Assembly: GCA_015711855.1 (NCBI GenBank)
Contig: JACVJF010000013.1
Location: forward strand, 1-40,901
Direction of reading: 5' to 3'
Length of the DNA stretch: 40,901 bases
Source: Candidatus Solincola quzhuomuensis
Lineage (GTDB): Bacteria > Actinomycetota > Geothermincolia > Geothermincolales > RBG-13-55-18
Below are positions 1-9,482 of this stretch, piece after piece (positions within the stretch are counted from its first letter, which is position 1; every line of letters begins with the position of its first letter). A model generated the notes under the pieces. That model saw nothing but the letters and a program-made list of their open reading frames with translations. It had not been told where the DNA came from and made no database searches. The position numbers and the translations under genes were made by a program.

Positions 1-1312
1 CCCCTATACGCTTCTCCCGGTCCTCCCTCTCCGCCCGCAGGGCACGCTTTTCCGCCTCCACAGATTCCAGGTCTGCCTGCAGCTTTTCCCCTCTCTCCCG
101 CTCCCGGTTCAAGCCTTCCGCAAGGGCCTTCATACGCTCCTCTTCCCGCTGTAAAGAGCGGCGCAAATCCCCCTCCCTGCTCGCAGCTTTTTCCATCTCC
201 TCAGCCAGGGCGCCCAGTTCACAAAGGAGCGCCCTCTCCCCATCCTCGGCCCGGAGCATATCGGCTTGCGCCGCAGCGTATTCCTGCTCCAGAGCGGAAA
301 GCCTGGCTTTGAGCTCCTCCCGACGGGAGGCCCATTTCTCCCCATAAGAAACATCCCCGAGAAGGGCGGCGAAGAATTTCAACCTCTCCTGACCCAGACG
401 GTGGCAGGAGCGCAACCTCTCCCCCAAAGAGAGCAATCTCATCTCCCGCCGGTGGCATCCCTCGAGAGTCGCTCTCAGCTCCCGCAGCCAGCCTTCCAGG
501 AAGGCCTGCCTCTCCTTTCCAGCCCTGACTTGCTCTTCGACCTCTTCCGCCTCCCGTAGCAGCTTTTCCTCCTCCAGGCGCCGGTTTTCCCACTGGCCCC
601 TCAGTTCCTCCAGCTCGGCCACCAGGATCCGGATGGAAAGATCGCGTATCTCCGATGCCAAAGACTGGTATTCCCTGGCCTGCTGGGCTTGTCTTTCCAA
701 GGGACGAAGCTGTTTATTGACCTCGGAGATTATGTCCCTTATGCGCACCATGTTCCGTTCCATGCCCTCCAGCTTGCGGAGAGCTTTCTCTTTGCGGCGC
801 CTGTGCTTCCGCAATCCGGCGGCTTCCTCGATGAAGGCCCGCCGGTCCTCGGGACTGCTGCGGATGATGGCCTCCAGGCGGTTCTGGCCGACTACCGCGG
901 TCAGTTCCCTGCCCACCCCGAGGTCGGAGAGCAGTTCCTGTATATCGGCCAGGCGACAGGGAGCGTTGTTGAGCAGGTACTCGCTCTCCCCGGAGCGGAA
1001 GATGCGGCGGGTTATGACCACCTCGGGAAATCCCAGCGGTATCCCGCCCCGGACATTGTCCAAGACCAGGGAAACCTCGGCCATGTTCATGGCTTGGCGG
1101 GTGGCGCTCCCGGAGAAGATGACGTCCTCCATCCTGCTGCCCCGCAGGTTGCGGGGACTCTGCTCACCGAGAACCCACATGACGGCATCGGCTATGTTGC
1201 TCTTGCCGCTGCCGTTGGGGCCGACGATAACCGATATCCCCGGCTCGAACTCCAGGGTCACACGATCGGCGAAGGACTTGAAACCGCGAGCGGTGAGGGC
1301 TTTCAGGTACAT
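1..1312 (-). CDS. smc: Chromosome partition protein SMC, N-terminal part
   Basis: Structural-maintenance-of-chromosomes ATPase, which forms ring dimers with ScpA/ScpB and compacts and segregates the chromosome. The reading frame is open from an ATG at 1312 to the window edge, giving 437 residues of a protein normally near 1,150-1,200, so it is truncated only by the window. The Walker A motif GPNGSGKSN lies at residues 31-39. The conserved segment ending FIEEAAG follows, and from about residue 170 the sequence becomes a long charged heptad-rich coiled coil. An AGGAG ribosome site lies about 10 nt upstream of the ATG. It lies 140 nt downstream of degV on the same strand; smc following rnc is common in Gram-positive bacteria. 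Identity is firm. Confidence 0.95.
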   Translation of the reverse strand, partial: MYLKALTARGFKSFADRVTLEFEPGISVIVGPNGSGKSNIADAVMWVLGEQSPRNLRGSRMEDVIFSGSATRQAMNMAEVSLVLDNVRGGIPLGFPEVVITRRIFRSGESEYLLNNAPCRLADIQELLSDLGVGRELTAVVGQNRLEAIIRSSPEDRRAFIEEAAGLRKHRRRKEKALRKLEGMERNMVRIRDIISEVNKQLRPLERQAQQAREYQSLASEIRDLSIRILVAELEELRGQWENRRLEEEKLLREAEEVEEQVRAGKERQAFLEGWLRELRATLEGCHRREMRLLSLGERLRSCHRLGQERLKFFAALLGDVSYGEKWASRREELKARLSALEQEYAAAQADMLRAEDGERALLCELGALAEEMEKAASREGDLRRSLQREEERMKALAEGLNRERERGEKLQADLESVEAEKRALRAEREDREKRIG

Positions 1313-1452
1313 ACGCTACCGCTTCTCCTTTGCTCCCTAAAAGTAAATTTTTATTAGTTTTCTCTGCCCGCTCCGGTTTACCCTTTAGAAGAGCGCCGTA
1401 CTTTCGCCCTTTACTTTCCCGTGAGGTAACGGTCCCCTTTTCTTGGCCAGGA

Positions 1453-2292
1453 TCAGAAGAAACCCACTCCGACCGTTCCCGGACCCACGTGGGAACCGAT
1501 AACCGGGCCCGTCTCGTTCCAGGTTATCTCCTCGGGGTCGCAGTTCAGGGCGCCCTTCACCTTCTCCATAAGCTCGAACATACGGGCCTCATCCCGGACA
1601 TGAGTCAGGCCCACCCGCACCCTTCTTCCTCCGGCCCTCTCCGCCGCCAGTTCCACCAGGCGGTCCAGCGCCTTGCCCGAGCCCCTTACCTTCTCCAAGG
1701 CGTCGATGGTCCCGTCGATGTAGAGAATGGGCTTGATGCGCAGCATGGAACCCATGAGGGCTTGAGCACCGCCGATCCTACCCCCCCGATGGAGGTATTC
1801 CAGGGTTGCCACCATGAAAAGAAGGCTGCTCCTCTTGATCTTTTCCTCCACCATGGCCACCAGGTCGTCCAGGCCCAGGCCCGCGTCCCTTCCTTTGACC
1901 AGTTCGTCCACCAACATGGCCAGCTGGATCCCGGTAAAGCGGGAATCGACGATGCGGATGGGATAATCGCCCATTTCCATGGCCGCCGAGCGGGCCGATT
2001 CGCAAGTACCGCTTATGCCCGCAGATATGTGTATGCTCACCAGCGAATCGTACCGCTGGGACATCTCCCGGTAGGCTTCCAGAAATTCCCCCGCCGAGGG
2101 CTGAGAGGTGGTGGGAAACGTACCTGGCTGTTTGAGGAGCGCGTAAAACTCGTCATTTTTGATATCGATCCCCTCGCGGTAGGACTTGCCTTCCATAATC
2201 ACCTTGAGCGGGACCACCTTGACGTCGTGATCCCTCACGTAGTCCTCGTCGAGGTATGCCGTGGAATCGGTGACGATGCCGATGCCAGCCAT
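1453..2292 (-). CDS. DegV family protein (FakB-like fatty-acid binding subunit)
   Basis: DegV/FakB proteins hold a fatty acid in a buried pocket and present its carboxylate to the kinase FakA, giving acyl-phosphate for phospholipid synthesis. The 279-residue length is typical. The N-terminal IVTDST strand, the TTSQPS motif at residues 61-66 and the SAGISGT segment near residue 90 are family signatures that contact the bound carboxylate. A FakA homologue (9483-11066) and the acyl-phosphate enzymes PlsX and PlsY are also in this window, which supports a lipid role. Lipid specificity cannot be read from sequence. The 295 nt between this gene and rnc hold no recognisable gene. Confidence 0.9.
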   Translation of the reverse strand: MAGIGIVTDSTAYLDEDYVRDHDVKVVPLKVIMEGKSYREGIDIKNDEFYALLKQPGTFPTTSQPSAGEFLEAYREMSQRYDSLVSIHISAGISGTCESARSAAMEMGDYPIRIVDSRFTGIQLAMLVDELVKGRDAGLGLDDLVAMVEEKIKRSSLLFMVATLEYLHRGGRIGGAQALMGSMLRIKPILYIDGTIDALEKVRGSGKALDRLVELAAERAGGRRVRVGLTHVRDEARMFELMEKVKGALNCDPEEITWNETGPVIGSHVGPGTVGVGFF

Positions 2293-2587
2293 GACCGGTC
2301 CCCCTTTCCTCTCTCGCCCGGCGCGAAAAGTCGCTACCGGAAGCCCCGGATATTCTATTTTCCTCCTTCATCCCGCCTTAAACAACCGACCGAACCGAAA
2401 GCCGTAGATACGGCGGGAAGAAGGATCACATGCAAAAAATATGGACCATGAAAGGCCCACTAGCAAGACCCGCTTTGCGAAACCCGGCGATCAGGCCCTC
2501 TCCCCCGGTCCTCCCCACCGCGCCCCTTCCCCTTCCGCCGAAAGGCCGGGCGACCTCACGCCAAAGAGTCCGTTCTCCCCGTCTTCC

Positions 2588-3343
2588 CTATTCCCGCGGC
2601 TTGCTCTCCCGCGATTCGCGGACCGGTCGATGCGGGGACTGGGCCCGCTTTCTTTTCAGGGCCTCCCTCGCCGCCGCCTGCTCCGCCTCCTTCTTGGAGC
2701 TCCCGCTTCCCGTTCCCATCTTCCTGTCACCGATATAAACGGTGGCGTAGAAGGTCTTGGCGTGATCGGGACCCTCTTCCCGGAGCCGGTAACGGGGCAG
2801 GATTCCCCTTTCCTTTACCACCAACTCCTGGAGCTGCGATTTGTAGTCAAAATCCAGCCTCCCGGAGACGGCCTCCCGCAAGCGGTCGCGGAAGAGGCGC
2901 ATCACCAGTTCCCTCGCCGCCTGCAGGCCCTGGTCGAGGTAAACCGCTCCGATGATGGCCTCCAGAGCGTCGGATATTATAGAGGACTTATCCGCGCCCC
3001 CGTCGGCCTTCTCGTCGCGGCTCAAGAAAAGATATTCCCCCAACCCCACCTCCCTGGCTAGTTCGGCCAGGGAATTCATGTTCACAAGATGAGATCGGAT
3101 GCGGGTAAGCTCTCCTTCGTCCAGGTGGTAGTAATTACGAAAGAGGTGATCGGATATTACCAGGTCCAGCACGGCATCGCCCAGAAACTCGAGCCTTTCG
3201 TTGGTGTCCTCACTGCCCAGTCCGGATTCGTGGGCGTAGGACCGATGGGTTAGGGCCTTGCGCAGCAGTGTCCTGTCCCGGAAGGAAATCCCCAGAAGCT
3301 CCTCCACCGGCTCCCTGGGCTTGCGCTTTCTCCGCAGTCTCAT
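2588..3343 (-). CDS. rnc: Ribonuclease III
   Basis: Double-strand-specific endoribonuclease that processes rRNA precursors and structured mRNA. The protein is 251 residues. The signature ERLEFLGDAVL is at residues 49-59, the second acidic motif DALEAIIGAVYLD is in the middle, and a C-terminal double-stranded RNA-binding domain runs from about residue 163 and ends in the KKEAEQAAA helix. The start was set at ATG 3343 because it overlaps the plsX stop as ATGA, the usual sign of translational coupling. The frame stays open further upstream inside plsX, but that extension is not family-like. The tail after the RNA-binding domain is short, basic and proline-rich. Confidence 0.95.
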   Translation of the reverse strand: MRLRRKRKPREPVEELLGISFRDRTLLRKALTHRSYAHESGLGSEDTNERLEFLGDAVLDLVISDHLFRNYYHLDEGELTRIRSHLVNMNSLAELAREVGLGEYLFLSRDEKADGGADKSSIISDALEAIIGAVYLDQGLQAARELVMRLFRDRLREAVSGRLDFDYKSQLQELVVKERGILPRYRLREEGPDHAKTFYATVYIGDRKMGTGSGSSKKEAEQAAAREALKRKRAQSPHRPVRESRESKPRE

Positions 3344-4347
3344 GAAGACGCCTCCCCGCCTGCCAGGAGTAGCTCCGTCCTCTCCACCAGGCCCATCTCC
3401 ACGGCCTCGGTGGCCACGCGCAGCGAGTTCTTTATGGCCAAGGCATCGGAACTGCCGTGGGCTATGATGCACACGCCCCTAACGCCCAGTAGGGGAGCTC
3501 CGCCCACCACCCGATAATCCAACTCACTGCGCAGTTTGGCGAGGCACGGCAAGACCGGCTTTAACTCTTCCTCGTCCAGAGAGCTCAGGCTGGATAGCAG
3601 CCTTCTGGTTATGAGGGAAGCCGTCCCCTCGATCACCTTCAAAGCCACGTTGCCCGTAAAGCCGTCGGTCACCACCACATCCGCCCTGCCCGCCGCCAGG
3701 TCCCTGCCCTCCAGGTTGCCCACGAACTCGATCCTCTCCTCGGCGGCCAGAAGTCCGTAAGCCTCGCGAGCCAGCTGGTTGCCCTTGGTCTCCTCCGCGC
3801 CTATGTTCAGGAGGCCGACCCTGGGCCTCGCCATCCCGAATCGCAGGGAGGCGTAAGCGCTTCCCAGCAAGGCGAATTGCCTTAAGTGCTCCGGACGGCA
3901 ATCCGCATTGGCCCCGGCATCCAGGAGAAGCACGGGCATTTCCGGCGGGGGCAGCACCACCCCCACCGCGGGTCTTTTGGCTCCCTTGATCCTTCCCCAG
4001 GTCAAAAGCGCCGCCGCCATAGCCGCCCCAGTGTTTCCCGCCGTGACCATAGCCTGGGCTTTTCCATCCCGGACGGCCATCGCCGCCTGCACCAGGGAGG
4101 AATTCTCGCGGCTTCGTACCGCCAGTGCTCCCTCGTCCTCCATGCCGATGGTCTCCGGGGCGTGGATCACGGGAAGCGATCCCCTTCCCAATCGTTTCAT
4201 GTGCTCGACAAGAAGGGGCTCGTCCCCCACCAGTAGAACCCTTATACCAAGTTCGTCGCGGGCGTCCAGGGCTCCGGAAATCGTGGCTTCCGGGGCATTA
4301 TCCCCACCCATGGCATCCAGGGCGACCACGATCTCGGATCCGCTCAT
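3340..4347 (-). CDS. plsX: Phosphate acyltransferase PlsX
   Basis: Converts acyl-ACP to acyl-phosphate, the acyl donor for PlsY. The 335-residue length is typical. The N-terminus IVVALDAMGGDNAPE is the family signature, and the glycine-rich TAGNTGAAMAAA stretch and the VTDGFTGNVALK motif are conserved PlsX features. It sits between rpmF and rnc, overlapping rnc by four bases, in the order rpmF-plsX-rnc known from many bacteria. All three probably share the promoter found upstream of rpmF. PlsY lies at the far end of the window. Confidence 0.96.
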   Translation of the reverse strand: MSGSEIVVALDAMGGDNAPEATISGALDARDELGIRVLLVGDEPLLVEHMKRLGRGSLPVIHAPETIGMEDEGALAVRSRENSSLVQAAMAVRDGKAQAMVTAGNTGAAMAAALLTWGRIKGAKRPAVGVVLPPPEMPVLLLDAGANADCRPEHLRQFALLGSAYASLRFGMARPRVGLLNIGAEETKGNQLAREAYGLLAAEERIEFVGNLEGRDLAAGRADVVVTDGFTGNVALKVIEGTASLITRRLLSSLSSLDEEELKPVLPCLAKLRSELDYRVVGGAPLLGVRGVCIIAHGSSDALAIKNSLRVATEAVEMGLVERTELLLAGGEASS

Positions 4348-4410
4348 CGATGGTTATCCCCGTTAATCCTCTACCGCGCCGTTTCGCCGAGCGGCGGCAT
4401 CCGGCGTCGT

Positions 4411-4587
4411 CTATTCCGTTTCCAGGACTTCCCTGCCGTTATAGGTACCGCAATTGGGGCAGGCCCGATGCGGGAGCTTCAGGGAGTGGCATTGGGGACA
4501 TATGGACCTGGGAAGCGGTCGGGCGATCCACCGCGAACGCCGGGAGGCGGTGCGTGACCGGGACTTCTTCCGCTTGGGTACGGCCAT
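4411..4587 (-). CDS. rpmF: 50S ribosomal protein L32
   Basis: Small large-subunit ribosomal protein, 58 residues from the ATG at 4587. The N-terminus MAVPKRKKSRSR is diagnostic. Cysteines 30, 33, 43 and 46 (CPQC and CPNC) make this the zinc-binding form. An in-frame start 42 nt further upstream is rejected because it adds a non-family extension. The gene heads the rpmF-plsX-rnc unit and has a good promoter about 50 nt upstream. Confidence 0.96.
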   Translation of the reverse strand: MAVPKRKKSRSRTASRRSRWIARPLPRSICPQCHSLKLPHRACPNCGTYNGREVLETE

Positions 4588-4639
4588 ATCTACCTCCGCG
4601 CCTGTTCCAGGCCTAACCTTCCATTCCAAATTCCAATCG

Positions 4640-4669
4640 AGTATAAATAGCTACCGGAACCCTGGTCAA
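4640..4669 (-). promoter_or_regulatory. Predicted sigma-70-type promoter of rpmF-plsX-rnc
   Basis: On the minus strand TTGACC (4669-4664) is followed after 18 nt by TATACT (4645-4640). Transcription would begin near 4633, about 46 nt before the rpmF start. Both boxes are close to consensus in an otherwise GC-rich region. Confidence 0.6.
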
Positions 4670-4750
4670 GGAGCCGCGGGTACCGGCAAACGCCGCATCC
4701 TTCTTCTCCACGGATCGGAGGAGCGCCCTCGAGTCCGAACCGCAAACCGG

Positions 4751-5395
4751 CTAATCCGATGGCAGCCGATCGGATCCTTCGTCCAGAAGACGGCGCAGGA
4801 TTTCCAGCCTGGGATCCACGAGATCCACACGGCAATCGCAGGTGGAGACGTTGAGGTCCGTGCCGCAGTACGGACAGATCCCGCGGCAATCCGAACTGCA
4901 AAGGTGTTTTATGGGAAGGCTCAGGAGCACGGCGTCGTTCACCAACACGTTGAGGTCGATCATACCCTCCTCGATAAGGTACTCGTCCTCCTCCGGAACT
5001 TCCACTTCCCGCGGTAGGGGCTTCCCTTCAGGGGTGGCCGTCCCTAGGCCCGGACGACGGTAGAACTCGTCAACCGGGATGTCCACCTCCTGTCGGTACT
5101 CGCCCAAACACCGCGTGCACTCCAGAGCTATGGAACCGCTCATGCGGCCCTTGACCCGTATTCCGTCGGGGCTGCTCTCCAGCCAGAAATCGAGCCTCAG
5201 GCCTCCTCGGTCACCCCTTTCGAAAAGCCCCTTGTCCCCCACTCCCACGTCTATGTCGGCGAAGAACCTCTCCCTGGAAAAGAGCTTCTTCATGAGGCTT
5301 TCCACGGGCACCTTGAGAAGGCGGGAATCCAGGACGTCTCCCGACGCCTTACCGCCGCTTGAACCGGGCTCAGGCCGGCCTACCTTTCTCTTCAT
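4751..5395 (-). CDS. DUF177 (YceD) family protein
   Basis: YceD-family protein of 214 residues, linked in bacteria and plastids to 23S rRNA accumulation; the mechanism is not settled. It has the family motif CTRCLGEYRQEVDIPVDEF in the middle and a cysteine-rich C-terminal part (CSSDCRGICPYCG, then CDC) that probably binds a metal. It lies directly upstream of rpmF, the classical YceD-rpmF pairing. The ATG at 5395 has a GAGGAG site eight nt upstream; a GTG nine nt earlier is in frame but badly spaced. The N-terminal 35 residues are a basic, low-complexity extension. Confidence 0.88.
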   Translation of the reverse strand: MKRKVGRPEPGSSGGKASGDVLDSRLLKVPVESLMKKLFSRERFFADIDVGVGDKGLFERGDRGGLRLDFWLESSPDGIRVKGRMSGSIALECTRCLGEYRQEVDIPVDEFYRRPGLGTATPEGKPLPREVEVPEEDEYLIEEGMIDLNVLVNDAVLLSLPIKHLCSSDCRGICPYCGTDLNVSTCDCRVDLVDPRLEILRRLLDEGSDRLPSD

Positions 5396-5496
5396 AAGCC
5401 TCACTCCTCAGTTCTAATGTGAGGCATAACCCTCACCGTTGCAAGGAGATTTCCCCGCCGAGCGCTTATCCCCCGCTGGCGGGAGCGCGCAGGCAT

Positions 5497-5524
5497 AAGA
5501 AAATGCGGGAAACCTTCTCCCGCA
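5497..5524 (-). terminator. Intrinsic terminator after the coaD / coiled-coil genes
   Basis: On the minus strand a perfect 7-bp stem TGCGGGA/TCCCGCA with a 7-nt loop (5524-5504) is followed by TTTTCTT. It lies about 50 nt past the stop of the coiled-coil gene ending at 5574. Confidence 0.75.
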
Positions 5525-5573
5525 CGACATTTCAGAGGTACGGCCTTCGGGTGAACCGCGGCCGGAGACCGGG

Positions 5574-6056
5574 TCAGTCCAGCTCCAGCTCCTCCTTCTC
5601 CCTATCCTCCCCGCCGCGACCCTGCAGTCTCTCCCGGGCGCGTTTTATGACCTCCAGGAGCTTATAGCAGGTGACCTCGAGGTTGGCCAATCTCTCGTCA
5701 GCGTAGTCCTCCGCTTCCAGACGGATCTCCCTGGCCTGGGCCTGCGCCTCCTCGACGATCCTCTCCGCCTCCGCCCTGGCCGCCTTGATTATCTCCGTCT
5801 CCTCTATGAGCCGCCTTCTCTCCTCTTGGGCTTCCTCCCTTATCCTCTCGGCCTCCTTGCGGGCCTCCTCCATGATCTCCTGCTTTTCCTTGACCATCCA
5901 GCGGGCTTGCTTGAGCTCCTCGGGAAGCGAGCTGCGGAACTCGTCCAAGAGCTCGAAAAGCTCCGCCTCGTTGACCATTACCGATGAAGAGAAGGGAACG
6001 TGCTTGCTGGATACGATCAGATCCTCGATCCTGTCCAGTTGCTGAAATACGTCCAT
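5574..6056 (-). CDS. DivIVA/ATP-synthase-b-like coiled-coil protein (SepIVA-like)
   Basis: A 160-residue acidic protein, almost wholly helical. Residues about 55-150 are an unbroken run of Glu/Arg/Lys/Ala heptads (EEARKEAERIREEAQEERRR), typical of DivIVA-like and F-ATPase b-subunit-like annotations. In actinobacteria a gene of this kind lies in the rnc/yceD/coaD neighbourhood (SepIVA, Rv2927c in Mycobacterium tuberculosis) and acts at the septum. The position here, abutting coaD and just before DUF177, supports the same family. The septal role is inferred from context and architecture only. The coaD stop and this ATG are directly adjacent. Confidence 0.7.
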   Translation of the reverse strand: MDVFQQLDRIEDLIVSSKHVPFSSSVMVNEAELFELLDEFRSSLPEELKQARWMVKEKQEIMEEARKEAERIREEAQEERRRLIEETEIIKAARAEAERIVEEAQAQAREIRLEAEDYADERLANLEVTCYKLLEVIKRARERLQGRGGEDREKEELELD

Positions 6057-7170
<1,114 letters not shown>

Positions 7171-7268
7171 TATTCTATCCGAAGGAAGATATGCCCCAAG
7201 AGGTCCCGATTCCGGGGGTAGAGTGCGGCTGTTTCGCCCGTGTCGGCGCTTGTGGGCGCGACTTCCCA

Positions 7269-9392
7269 TCAAGCCTGGAAGAGCCAGGTCAATGCCTCTC
7301 CGTATCTCCGGCCGACCTCCATACGCAGGAGCCGGTGTTCGGGTCTTTCCAAACAGGGATCCTTTTCCACCAGCCGAAAGGCGTCGGCGCGAGCCGATTT
7401 CAATATGTGGTAATCCTTGGACAACCTGGCCACCCGTAGATCGGACATCCCCGACTGCCTGGTCCCGAAAAGGGATCCCTCCCCCCTGATCTCCAAGTCC
7501 GCCTCGGCCAGCTCGAACCCGTCGCTTATCTCGGCTATGGCCCGCATGCGTTTTACCGATTCCTCGGTATCGCCGCGAAACACTAGTATGCAATGGGAGG
7601 TGTGTTCTCCCCTTCCCACTCTGCCCCTGAGCTGGTGCAGCTGGGAGAGCCCGAAGCGGTCGGCGTTCTCCACCAACATCACCGTGGCGTTGGGGATGTC
7701 GATGCCCACCTCTATCACCGTGGTGGAAACGAGGATGTCGATCGACCCCCGGCGAAACGACTCCATGGTCTCGTCCTTCTCCTGTTTGGCCATCTGGCCG
7801 TGCAGAAGACCCACCCTGTATTCGGGGAAAAGCACCTGCAGCTCGCCGGCCTCCTTCTCCGCCGCCTTGGCCTCCACCGCGGGGGAGGAATCCACCAGGG
7901 GGCAGACCACGAAAGCCTGCCTTCCTCGGGAGATCTCGTCTCTCATCAGCCGGTAGGCCTGGTCTCTCTCCTCCGGCCTGATGACCATGGTGCGCGTGCC
8001 GGCACGGCCTCGAGGAAGCTCGCGGAGGGTGGAGACCTCCAGGTCGCCGTAAAGGGTGAGCGAAAGCGTGCGGGGAATGGGGGTGGCGGTCATGATCAGG
8101 GTGTCCGGGTGGGCTCCCTTTTCCTTGAGCATGATCCTCTGACGTAGCCCGAAGCGGTGTTGTTCGTCCACCACCACCAGTCCCAGATCTTGCAACTCCA
8201 CATCCTCCTGTATTAGGGCGTGGGTGCCCACCAAAATATCCACCTGCCCGCTCCGGACAGCCCGCAGTATCCGGTCGCGCTGGGAGGCCGGAGTGCTTCC
8301 GGTGAGCAATTCCACCCGGACCCCGAGTTCCGAGGGCAGCAGCCGGTTGATGGTCCGGAAATGCTGCTCGGCGAGTATCTCCGTAGGGGCCATGAACACG
8401 CCTTGGTGACCGCTCTCCACGGTGAGGAGCAGAGCCATCAAGGCCACCACCGTCTTACCCGAACCCACCTCTCCCTGCAGGAGACGGTTCATGGGATGGG
8501 GATTGGTCATGTCCCGGCTTATCTCGGCAAAGGCCGCTCGCTGGGATGCCGTGAGCTCGAAGGGAAGGGAAGCGAGGAAATCCCGGACGAGGGTTCCGGG
8601 AGGGGAATGGGCCACGCCCTTGGTCTCCTCCTCGAGGTGACGCTTGCTGAGTGCCAGTGCCACCTGCATGACCAGCAACTCCTCATAGGCCAAGCGCTGT
8701 CGTGCTCGGTTCAACCTGCCCAGCGAGCTGGGAAAATGTATCTCGCGCAGGGCCTGCGAGCGCTGAGGGTACCGGTAGCGCCGGCGCAGAGCGTAGGGCA
8801 CGGGATCCGGTAGGTCCCCGAACTGGTCCAGGGCGCGCATTATCAGGCGACGCAACATGGCCGCGCTCAATTTCTGAGTTGCGGGGTGCAGGGGTATGAT
8901 GCGCGCGGTGTGCACCGTCCTTTGGCCCGAATCCGCGGAGTCTTCCAGGATATCATAGGAGGGATTCACCATCTGCAGCCTTCCGAAGCGGTACTGGACC
9001 CTTCCCGAGAAGACGACCTCCGTGCCCGGAGTTAGCCGGTCCGCATGGTAGGGTTGATTGAACCACACACCGTAAAGATAGGCTGTACCGTCGTACACGG
9101 CTACGTGGAGAACGCTGCGTCGAGGCGAGGGGCGACGAAGCTCGGCCGAGCGGACCTTCCCCATGACCGTGGCCTCTTCGCCTATCCGGACCTCGGCTAT
9201 GCGGAAGACCTTACGACGGTCCAGATAACGCCGGGGAAAGTGATAAAGGAGATCCTCTACGGTGTGGATATCCAGGGCTCGCAGGTAAGCGAGGAGGCCG
9301 CTTCCCACCCCTCTCACGGCGCTTACCGGACGCTGGAGGGCCTTCCAATTGTCAGCCAGCTCCTCGGCCCTCCTTACCTCCGGATCCGCCAT
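7269..9392 (-). CDS. recG: ATP-dependent DNA helicase RecG
   Basis: Branch-migrating helicase that remodels stalled forks and Holliday junctions. It is 707 residues, usual for RecG. An N-terminal wedge/OB-fold region runs to about residue 280. Walker A GEVGSGKT is at 307-314 and the DEQH box at 409-412. Motifs TATPIPRTL and VIEVGIDIPNA and the QLRGRVGRG motif VI follow, with the RecG C-terminal domain after them. It lies upstream of rsmD-coaD, a common order. No truncation or frameshift is seen. Confidence 0.97.
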   Translation of the reverse strand: MADPEVRRAEELADNWKALQRPVSAVRGVGSGLLAYLRALDIHTVEDLLYHFPRRYLDRRKVFRIAEVRIGEEATVMGKVRSAELRRPSPRRSVLHVAVYDGTAYLYGVWFNQPYHADRLTPGTEVVFSGRVQYRFGRLQMVNPSYDILEDSADSGQRTVHTARIIPLHPATQKLSAAMLRRLIMRALDQFGDLPDPVPYALRRRYRYPQRSQALREIHFPSSLGRLNRARQRLAYEELLVMQVALALSKRHLEEETKGVAHSPPGTLVRDFLASLPFELTASQRAAFAEISRDMTNPHPMNRLLQGEVGSGKTVVALMALLLTVESGHQGVFMAPTEILAEQHFRTINRLLPSELGVRVELLTGSTPASQRDRILRAVRSGQVDILVGTHALIQEDVELQDLGLVVVDEQHRFGLRQRIMLKEKGAHPDTLIMTATPIPRTLSLTLYGDLEVSTLRELPRGRAGTRTMVIRPEERDQAYRLMRDEISRGRQAFVVCPLVDSSPAVEAKAAEKEAGELQVLFPEYRVGLLHGQMAKQEKDETMESFRRGSIDILVSTTVIEVGIDIPNATVMLVENADRFGLSQLHQLRGRVGRGEHTSHCILVFRGDTEESVKRMRAIAEISDGFELAEADLEIRGEGSLFGTRQSGMSDLRVARLSKDYHILKSARADAFRLVEKDPCLERPEHRLLRMEVGRRYGEALTWLFQA

Positions 9393-9482
9393 CGGGGCGA
9401 CGTCCCTCCTCGTGTTCCCTCCCGCAAGGGGAATGTTCCGTCCGCTGAGACACGCCTGAAGGCGCTCCCGGGACGATGAGGC